Positions 1-5,437 of a stretch of 12,701 nucleotides of DNA are shown here, one piece after another. Within the stretch, counting starts at the first letter, position 1. Every line of letters starts with the position of its first letter. The translations under genes were made by a program, and so were the position numbers. The notes under the pieces were generated by a model. The model had not been told where the DNA came from. It saw nothing but the letters and a program-made list of their open reading frames with translations, and did not search any database. Origin of the DNA: Candidatus Cloacimonadota bacterium (lineage in GTDB: Bacteria; Cloacimonadota; Cloacimonadia; Cloacimonadales; JAOZMQ01); assembly GCA_029934195.1 (NCBI GenBank), contig JAOZMQ010000047.1, positions 1 through 12,701 of the forward strand, written 5' to 3'.

Positions 1-47
1 CGTTAGCGTTGGGTAGAGAAAAAAGAGAACTAAGCTACAGAGTAGCG
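1..47. repeat. Left-edge hairpin-bearing non-coding fragment
   Basis: No gene is seen here. A perfect 5-bp stem with a 3-nt loop lies at 34-46 (GCTAC-AGA-GTAGC). The first 13 bases (CGTTAGCGTTGGG) look like the right part of another hairpin, CG-TTAG-CG, whose left arm would continue outside the window as CCCAA. The stretch abuts the larger inverted repeat to its right, so it may be part of the same repetitive intergenic block. Only the 34-46 stem is shown directly; the truncated hairpin is an inference. Confidence 0.35.
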
Positions 48-60
48 ACAAAAAATGGAA

Positions 61-262
61 ATTCAGAAAAAGATAAAAGCCACGGATTAGCACGGATTTA
101 AAAGAATAATCTCTTATTGAAATTTTAACAATAATGGATAAAATAGAGAAAAAATTTAAAATCATCCTAATATTTGTAATTTCTCGCTATTTTTCGTCTA
201 TTATTTATTCTCTTAAATCCGCGTAACTCTGCGTAAATCCGTGGCTTATCCTTTTTCGTTCA
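61..262. repeat. Nested imperfect inverted repeat built from 10-bp CACGGATT-type units (MITE-like or structured intergenic repeat)
   Basis: An outer left arm (about 61-110) pairs imperfectly with an outer right arm (about 205-262). An inner left arm (about 131-156) pairs imperfectly with an inner right arm (about 178-204). The whole would fold as a long interrupted hairpin. The core of each arm is made of 10-bp units: two on the left (CACGGATTAG at 81-90, CACGGATTTA at 91-100) and three on the right (214-243, read on the - strand as CACGGATTTA, CGCAGAGTTA, CGCGGATTTA). The right arm therefore has one extra unit. No transposase or other open reading frame lies inside. A non-autonomous mobile element or a dispersed structured repeat is likely. 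Clear target-site duplications were not found. Confidence 0.6.
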
Positions 263-306
263 GGCACTATTTAGAGAATTTTTTAGAGTTAGTTCAAATA
301 AAATTT

Positions 307-311
307 GGAGG
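307..311 (+). promoter_or_regulatory. Shine-Dalgarno site fixing the start of the nucleotidyltransferase gene
   Basis: GGAGG lies 8 nt before the ATG at 320. It overlaps the alternative in-frame TTG at 305, so translation should begin at the ATG and the five upstream codons are not part of the protein. Confidence 0.75.
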
Positions 312-319
312 AAAGGTTT

Positions 320-913
320 ATGAAATTTGATATTATAATTTTATCCGGTGGTTATTCTTCCCGAATGAAAAGTGATAAAGCATTATTGATTACTGATGGG
401 AAAACTATTATTGAAATGCTAATTGAAAAACTTCAACCGTTTGCAAATTCAATACACATAATTTTAGGTAAAAACTTCAATAAAGTATCTTCTATTGTAT
501 CTACAAAACAAGTTTTATGTCATTTTAATGAAAATCACGATCTTGGAATGTTTAGTTCTATACAAAAAGGTTTTAGTGAAGTTAGTGGAGTAAATCCAAT
601 TCTGCTACAAATGATTGATCAGCCTTTTTTACCGACAAAATATTACCAACAACTAACAGATTCTTATGATCAAAAATATCAAATAATTCAACCTATTCAT
701 TACACTGAAAAGAGAAAAGGACATCCAATAATCTTTTCTCACCAAATGATAGATGTTGTTAGAAATTTCAACAAAAATAGTAATCTGAGGGAAGTTTTTT
801 CTTCTTTATCTTTAGAGAGTTTTAAACTTGTAGAAATTGATGATAAAAGGATATTTCAAAATATAAATACCCCTCAAGAATGGGAAAATTATAAAAAAAA
901 TACTCAGAATTGA
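320..913 (+). CDS. MocA-like nucleotidyltransferase (MobA-like NTP transferase family)
   Basis: A cytosolic protein of 197 aa, close to the usual MocA length. It should transfer a nucleotide from NTP to a phosphorylated acceptor. MocA itself makes molybdopterin cytosine dinucleotide from CTP and molybdopterin. The N-terminal nucleotide-binding signature LSGGYSSRMKSDKALL is at residues 8-23 with Lys20. GMFSSIQKG is at 76-84, the metal-binding Asp100 sits in MIDQPFLP (98-105), and GHPIIF is at 134-139. The C-terminal NINTPQEW (181-188) matches the DIDTPDDF-type end of Escherichia coli MocA. The GHP motif and C-terminal block favour MocA over MobA. No molybdoenzyme or cofactor gene is visible nearby, so the substrate is uncertain. 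A long gap separates it from mraZ, so it probably does not belong to the dcw operon. The family call is firm and the exact substrate is a guess. Confidence 0.8.
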   Translation: MKFDIIILSGGYSSRMKSDKALLITDGKTIIEMLIEKLQPFANSIHIILGKNFNKVSSIVSTKQVLCHFNENHDLGMFSSIQKGFSEVSGVNPILLQMIDQPFLPTKYYQQLTDSYDQKYQIIQPIHYTEKRKGHPIIFSHQMIDVVRNFNKNSNLREVFSSLSLESFKLVEIDDKRIFQNINTPQEWENYKKNTQN

Positions 914-1059
914 AAAATAATTATTTTTGATTAAAAACGATATAACTATCTGTATTTAGAAGAATTAGGTAGTAACCGGACGATAAATAATAAAGCACAA
1001 TTCAATTTTTTTACAACTTTGTCTCTTACTTCTTATTTTAAGGTACTTTAGGGCAATAA

Positions 1060-1074
1060 GTATCAATTTGATAC
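1060..1074. promoter_or_regulatory. 15-bp perfect palindrome, possible operator
   Basis: GTATCAATTTGATAC has 7-bp arms around a single central base. There is no adjacent T-run and no room for a normal hairpin loop, so it looks more like a binding site for a dimeric regulator than a terminator. A related imperfect site (GTATCTATTTATAC) lies at 1104-1117, about 44 bp downstream. The binding protein is unknown, and short AT-rich palindromes can arise by chance. Confidence 0.3.
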
Positions 1075-1234
1075 AATAATGACTTTTAAAAAACTCAAAT
1101 TTTGTATCTATTTATACTACTATTAATTATAACAATTTTACGAGAATTTATTCAAAATTACAGTATAAATTATAAATGATATTTGTGCCATTTCTTCAAA
1201 AATTTATATTCGCAAAAGAATAAAAGTTCTTGAC

Positions 1235-1312
1235 TATCTCAAAGAAAATATTTTTTTTTGCATTATATCTCATTAAATTAATGAAAATCTTAAAATATCT
1301 CACAAATACTCA
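1235..1312 (+). promoter_or_regulatory. Helically phased TATCTCA direct repeats upstream of mraZ, candidate MraZ operator
   Basis: Exact TATCTCA copies start at 1235, 1266 and 1296, that is 31 and 30 bp apart or about three helical turns. Weaker matches start at 1286 (AATCTTA, 5 of 7) and 1307 (TACTCA). The array ends just before the mraZ ribosome binding site. MraZ proteins are known to bind short direct repeats upstream of their own gene, spaced by about a helical turn. The known boxes (TGGG-type in E. coli, AAAGTG-type in mollicutes) differ in sequence from this motif. The link to MraZ is inferred from position and spacing. Confidence 0.35.
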
Positions 1313-1331
1313 AAAGAAGGAAAATGCTAAA

Positions 1332-1772
1332 ATGTCAGCAGATTTCATTGGTCAGTTTGAAAATTCAGTTCATAAGCAAAGGATAACAATTCCTACTGCT
1401 TTCAAAAAGAAATTCACAATTGCTGCAAAATCAACGATTGTTGCAACTCTTGGAGAGAAGAATAGTATTGCTATTTATCCAATGGATAATTGGAATGCTC
1501 TTTGTGACAAACTGAAAAAAGGTGATCCTGCTCAAAGAAAAATGCTTCGATTTTTGCGAGCTTTTGCAACTCCGGAACAAGTTCTTGAAGGTCCGGGAAG
1601 AATCAAATTATCAGAAGCACTTTTGAAAAATGCGAAAATTAGTAAAAAAGCGATATTGCAAGGTAATGGAGATTATATTTCAGTTTGGAATCCGGAACTA
1701 TTCGAAATTGAAAGAGAAAAATTACAAAATGAAATGATGAATGGCTTTGACCCGGATATGTTAAATTTATGA
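1332..1772 (+). CDS. mraZ: Transcriptional regulator MraZ
   Basis: A 146-aa protein of the usual MraZ size, with two SpoVT-AbrB-type halves. MraZ forms a ring-shaped oligomer, binds direct repeats ahead of the dcw cluster and usually represses its own operon. The N-terminal half has HKQRITIP at 14-21. The C-terminal half has EGPGRIKL at 86-93 and ends in the ILQGNGDYISVW block (108-119). The family DXXXR signature is degenerate in the first half (V-H-K-Q-R, residues 13-17) and conservative in the second (E-G-P-G-R, 86-90). The ATG at 1332 was chosen because it follows AGAAGGA by 10 nt and gives the normal N-terminus. An in-frame TTG at 1230 would add 34 residues unlike any MraZ. The stop overlaps the rsmH start (ATGA), indicating translational coupling. 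Confidence 0.9.
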   Translation: MSADFIGQFENSVHKQRITIPTAFKKKFTIAAKSTIVATLGEKNSIAIYPMDNWNALCDKLKKGDPAQRKMLRFLRAFATPEQVLEGPGRIKLSEALLKNAKISKKAILQGNGDYISVWNPELFEIEREKLQNEMMNGFDPDMLNL

Positions 1773-2692
1773 AAACCTATCATACTCCAGTATTAATAAA
1801 AGAATCAATTGAAGCTTTATCGATAAAAGATAATGGCGTTTATGTTGATCTCACACTTGGAGGTGGAGGACATACAGAAGCTATTTTACAAGCTAATAAA
1901 TCTGTTAAAGTTTATTCGTTTGATCAAGATCAAGATGCAATAGATTTTAGTTCAAAAAGATTGGAGAAATATTCCGATAGATTGACCATTATCAAGGATA
2001 ATTTTCAAAATATTATTACAGGATTAGCATTAGAACGAATCAATAAAATTGATGGTGTTTTAATGGATCTTGGTGTCTCATCTTTCCAGATAAATTCAGC
2101 AAATCGGGGGTTTAGTTTTTCTGTAGAAAGTCCACTTGATATGAGAATGGACCAATCAACAGAGATTTCAGCGGCTACTATTGTTAATGAATACTCTCAA
2201 GATGAAATTAGGCAAATTATTTGGGAATATGGAGAAGAAAGAGAAGCTTCGAGAATTGCAAGAGCAATCTGTATTGCAAGAAAGGAAAAAGAATTAAGCA
2301 ATACTATTGAACTTTCAAATATAATCGATAAAGCTGTTAGATCAAGAATGAAATTAAAAGCAAAAGCAAGAGTTTTTCAGGCGTTTAGAATCCATATAAA
2401 TGGAGAAATGGATGTTTTGAATTCTGCATTAAATGACATTGTGCCGTTACTTAAAATCGGAGGGAGAATAGTTGTTATTTCTTATCACAGTATCGAAGAT
2501 AGGATTGTGAAAAAATTCTTCCAATATCAAGAAAAATCATGTGTATGTCCTCCTCAATTTTTAAAATGTATTTGCAATAAAGTTGCTTTATTGAAAATTA
2601 AAACACGAAAACCAATACTTCCAACTGCTGAGGAAATTCAAGAAAATAGCAGATCGAGAAGTGCAAAATTAAGATTTGCCGAAAAGATTTAA
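1769..2692 (+). CDS. rsmH: 16S rRNA m4C1402 methyltransferase RsmH (MraW)
   Basis: A cytosolic SAM-dependent methyltransferase of 307 aa, the normal length, which N4-methylates C1402 of 16S rRNA in the decoding centre. HTPVL is at residues 5-9 and the SAM-binding LTLGGGGH at 28-35. DLGVSS at 100-105 and RGFSF at 113-117 are typical of the family, as is FQAFRIHIN at 203-211. YHSIEDR at 239-245 and the C-terminal RSRSAKLRFAE (295-305) complete the signature. Four cysteines (258, 260, 267, 269) form the C-x-C...C-x-C cluster seen in many family members. The start codon overlaps the mraZ stop by 4 nt. A 60-nt gap follows before ftsL. No anomaly is seen. Confidence 0.96.
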   Translation: MKTYHTPVLIKESIEALSIKDNGVYVDLTLGGGGHTEAILQANKSVKVYSFDQDQDAIDFSSKRLEKYSDRLTIIKDNFQNIITGLALERINKIDGVLMDLGVSSFQINSANRGFSFSVESPLDMRMDQSTEISAATIVNEYSQDEIRQIIWEYGEEREASRIARAICIARKEKELSNTIELSNIIDKAVRSRMKLKAKARVFQAFRIHINGEMDVLNSALNDIVPLLKIGGRIVVISYHSIEDRIVKKFFQYQEKSCVCPPQFLKCICNKVALLKIKTRKPILPTAEEIQENSRSRSAKLRFAEKI

Positions 2693-2752
2693 TTGTTTAG
2701 GATCACTTAAAAATATTCAATTTATTTCTTTGCCAACCATAAGGAGAAAAAG

Positions 2753-3088
2753 ATGAAAATTAAAATTCTTATTTTAATATTTTTGATTGGATTTACAGTG
2801 TTTTCTCATTTTATCAACCAGCATAAAATTTTAAAATATAGTAGAAAAATTCAAAAAATTGAAAAAAAACTCAATTCAGAAAAAATTATTAATGGAGAAA
2901 TGAAACTGTCTTTTAATCGTTTAAGTTCTCGTGATAGAATTGAAAAATTAGCAGTAGAGGAGCTTGGAATGATCACGCCAAAACCGGGGCAGAATAATCT
3001 TTTTTACATTCGAGAAGTAACAGACAAATCCGAGAAAGAATATTGTATCATTGATTTTTTTGCACCATCATTAAAAGTTATTGAATAA
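2753..3088 (+). CDS. ftsL: FtsL-like divisome protein
   Basis: A 111-aa small bitopic membrane protein. Residues 4-20 are a hydrophobic segment with a short basic cytoplasmic end. Residues about 25-58 are rich in K, E, I and L and look like a coiled coil. They are followed by LSSRDRIEKLAVEELGM (57-73) and TPKPGQ (75-80), the ending typical of FtsL/DivIC proteins. FtsL pairs with DivIC/FtsB and FtsQ/DivIB at the septum and activates the FtsW-FtsI synthase. Position between rsmH and ftsI is the standard place for ftsL. AAGGAG at 2741-2746 lies 6 nt before the ATG. Sequence conservation in this family is low, so the name rests on architecture, the LGM-P block and synteny. The C-terminal tail after residue 85 is not recognisable. 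Confidence 0.8.
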   Translation: MKIKILILIFLIGFTVFSHFINQHKILKYSRKIQKIEKKLNSEKIINGEMKLSFNRLSSRDRIEKLAVEELGMITPKPGQNNLFYIREVTDKSEKEYCIIDFFAPSLKVIE

Positions 3089-3262
3089 AATTCACAGATA
3101 AAAAAATATTATAAATTTCATATTATTAAATATTTTAACAGCTAAATTAGTTCATAAAAAAAATAAGTTTAAAAAGAAATCGCAGAATATATTAATTACA
3201 ACATTTATTTAAAACACATAAGTAAGAAAAAACAGCGTAAAATTATTAAAAAGTGGTACAAG
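3089..3262. other. 174-bp very AT-rich gap between ftsL and ftsI
   Basis: No open reading frame or strong hairpin is seen. It is the longest gap inside the cluster, where most other junctions overlap. The ftsI start at its end has only a weak Shine-Dalgarno candidate (GTGG at 3253-3256). The gap may hold an internal promoter or a processing site, but nothing in the bases proves this. Confidence 0.4.
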
Positions 3263-5437
3263 ATGAAATCAAGATTTATTTTATTATTGATAATATTTTC
3301 GGTTATCATTATTTATTGGATACTTCATTTATTTGCAGTTCAAGTTGTTGATTTGTATGATCTGAGGTATAGAAGTGAAGGTCGATATATTCCAGGGAAA
3401 GAAATACTTTATCCTTATAGAGGATCAATATTTGATAGAAATGGTAAAATGATGGTTAGTTCTTTGAAGTATTATCAAATTGATATTGACCGCTTATCTA
3501 TTGATAAATTTTGTAATAGAAATATTGACCGCGATGTCAATAAAATGTATGATAAAGCTGCTGAAATTATTTCAGAGCATAGTAGTATTAGTAAAAAAAC
3601 AATTTTGCGGAAATTACGAAGTAAAACGAAAAGTAATTCCATTTTTATTACAAAAAAAATTAAAGAATCTCAACTGGTTGAAATTATTAGCGAATTTCGG
3701 AATAGTAAAATACCCGGACTAATTCATAATTTTGATTCTATGAAAAGAACTTATGCGTATGGACAACTTGCTGCAAGAGTACTTGGCATGGTTAAAGAAA
3801 AATATGTTAAAGAAGAAATTGGAGTTAATAATTCAATCTATAAAATGAATGGTGTTTGTGGAATTGAATCTTCTTTTGATGAAAAGCTGAGTGGAAATTA
3901 CGGGTGGAAAAAAATACTTTTTGATGGAAATAACAGGAAAATTCCAAACCCACAACTTGCAGAAAAAAGAGAAGTCAATGGAGAATCTCTTATTCTTACA
4001 ATTGATATTGAAATGCAAGAAATTCTTGAAAATAATCTCACAGAAGGACTTAAAAATTATGAGGCTAAAAAGGCTTATGGCATCATAATGGATCCGAATA
4101 CCGGTGAGATTTTAGCAATGAGCAGTATGTCTGATAAAGACAAATTATTATCAGAATCACAACTAAGATCTTTGCCAAACATGGTTGTTTCGCAGGATTT
4201 TGAGCCGGGCTCAACTATAAAACCGGTGACATCATTACTTGCATTAGAAAAAAAGCTGTATAAATCTTCAGACAAAATTAATTGTCGCACTTATAGATTA
4301 AAAAATAGAACTATTAAAGATGCCCACGAATTCAAATCTCTTTCATTTAAAGATATTCTTGTTCATTCAAGTAATGTTGGAATAAGCAAAGTTGCCGAAA
4401 AAGTAGGTGGTTTAGCTCTATACAATAGATTACACCAACTTGGTTTTGGGCATAAAACGGGATCAAATCTTGCAAGTGAATCAACAGGGATTTTCAGAAA
4501 GTTTAATAAGTGGAATAGCTTTTCTTTACATTCAATTTCTTTTGGACAGGAAATTTCGGCTACAACTTTACAATTGGCAAATGCTTATTGTACTCTTGCA
4601 AATGGTGGGAAAGTAATGAAACCAACTATTTTAAAAGAGATAAAAAATTACAAAGGAGAAAGTGTCTCTCAATTTGAACCAATAATTATAAGAGAAATTT
4701 CAAACAAATTGGCTCTTGATACTTTAAAAGTCTATTTACAAGAAGTTGTCGATTCTGGTACTGCAATTGCAACCAAGCTGGATTATATCAAAGTTGCAGG
4801 GAAGACAGGTACGGCTGAAAAGAAAGATAAAGACGGCAAAGGATATGGTGAATTTTCGTATATTTCAGTTTTTGCAGGATTTTATCCGGTAGAGAATCCT
4901 CAGATTGTTACAGTCATTGCTTTTGATGAGCCGGATTATCGTTATCATTATGCCTCAATGTCTGCAGTTCCAACATTTAAGAAGATAGCTGAAGAAATTC
5001 TAATTCTCCCTACTTGTAATATTCTTCCAGAAGTTAGGCGTGAACAACAAGTAGTTATTAAAATGCCAAATATTTTGGGATTATCAGAAGAAAAAGCGGT
5101 TAGTGTTTTGAATGAGAATAAAATTCAATTTACCGTGATGCATAATAATAAATCTGGTATTGTTGTGAATCAATATCCAAAAGCAGATGTTGATTTTGAT
5201 ATAGAGAATAAAGTGATTTTGGTGATTGGTTCTGATGAAAAAGAAACAGAAAACTTTGAAGAAAACGATTTTAAAATGCCAAATTTGATTGGATTAACTT
5301 TACGAAAAGGCTTGAATCGTTCACGGAAAAAGAATATTTCAATTCTTGCTGAAGGTCGTGGTATTATTGTCTCACAATCAATTGCTCCGGGCTTAAAGGT
5401 TAAACTTGGTGAAAAATGTAAGGTTGTTGCCCAATGA
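3263..5437 (+). CDS. ftsI: Septal class B penicillin-binding protein FtsI with two C-terminal PASTA domains
   Basis: A 724-aa monofunctional D,D-transpeptidase anchored in the inner membrane, which cross-links new septal peptidoglycan. One membrane segment spans residues about 5-25. The PBP dimerisation domain starts near YPYRGSIFDRNG (50-61). The transpeptidase domain has all three catalytic motifs: STIK (317-320, Ser317 nucleophile), SSN (369-371) and KTG (514-516, in AGKTGTAEK). Two PASTA domains follow, at about 597-657 and 669-724, each opening with K-M-P-N-x-x-G. The usual E. coli FtsI is shorter (about 590 aa) and lacks PASTA. This layout is closer to the SpoVD/PBP2x type and to FtsI proteins of the FCB group. 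Its stop overlaps the next start (ATGA). The start is the first in-frame ATG giving a normal membrane anchor, though its ribosome binding site is weak. Confidence 0.93.
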   Translation: MKSRFILLLIIFSVIIIYWILHLFAVQVVDLYDLRYRSEGRYIPGKEILYPYRGSIFDRNGKMMVSSLKYYQIDIDRLSIDKFCNRNIDRDVNKMYDKAAEIISEHSSISKKTILRKLRSKTKSNSIFITKKIKESQLVEIISEFRNSKIPGLIHNFDSMKRTYAYGQLAARVLGMVKEKYVKEEIGVNNSIYKMNGVCGIESSFDEKLSGNYGWKKILFDGNNRKIPNPQLAEKREVNGESLILTIDIEMQEILENNLTEGLKNYEAKKAYGIIMDPNTGEILAMSSMSDKDKLLSESQLRSLPNMVVSQDFEPGSTIKPVTSLLALEKKLYKSSDKINCRTYRLKNRTIKDAHEFKSLSFKDILVHSSNVGISKVAEKVGGLALYNRLHQLGFGHKTGSNLASESTGIFRKFNKWNSFSLHSISFGQEISATTLQLANAYCTLANGGKVMKPTILKEIKNYKGESVSQFEPIIIREISNKLALDTLKVYLQEVVDSGTAIATKLDYIKVAGKTGTAEKKDKDGKGYGEFSYISVFAGFYPVENPQIVTVIAFDEPDYRYHYASMSAVPTFKKIAEEILILPTCNILPEVRREQQVVIKMPNILGLSEEKAVSVLNENKIQFTVMHNNKSGIVVNQYPKADVDFDIENKVILVIGSDEKETENFEENDFKMPNLIGLTLRKGLNRSRKKNISILAEGRGIIVSQSIAPGLKVKLGEKCKVVAQ

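Larger units (their letters stand above)
914..1331. other. 418-bp AT-rich intergenic region, probable dcw promoter and leader
   Basis: No credible open reading frame is seen. The region contains a 15-bp palindrome (1060-1074) with a degraded second copy at 1104-1117, and repeated TATCTCA motifs at 1235-1302. It must hold the start of transcription for mraZ and the genes after it, since it is the only long gap before the cluster. A TTGACT at 1230-1235 resembles a -35 box but has no good -10 at 16-18 bp. The base composition makes promoter calling by eye unreliable. A likely mraZ ribosome binding site, AGAAGGA, is at 1315-1321. Confidence 0.5.

Noticed and set aside
305..319. TTG start five codons upstream of the MocA-like gene
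   Set aside because: It overlaps the GGAGG ribosome binding site that serves the ATG at 320.
913..928. Perfect A/T-only palindrome at the end of the MocA-like gene as a terminator
   Set aside because: The stem has no G-C pairs and no loop, so it would be too weak for a standard intrinsic terminator.
1230..1258. TTGACT as a -35 promoter box
   Set aside because: There is no acceptable -10 hexamer at 16-18 bp; the expected place is a T-run. Chance matches are frequent at this base composition.
1230..1331. N-terminal extension of mraZ from a TTG
   Set aside because: The 34 added residues do not match MraZ, and the region carries repeated motifs and a ribosome binding site for the ATG at 1332.
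3480..4290. Small open frames on both strands inside ftsI
   Set aside because: They are shadows of an intact, well-conserved ftsI and show no family motifs.
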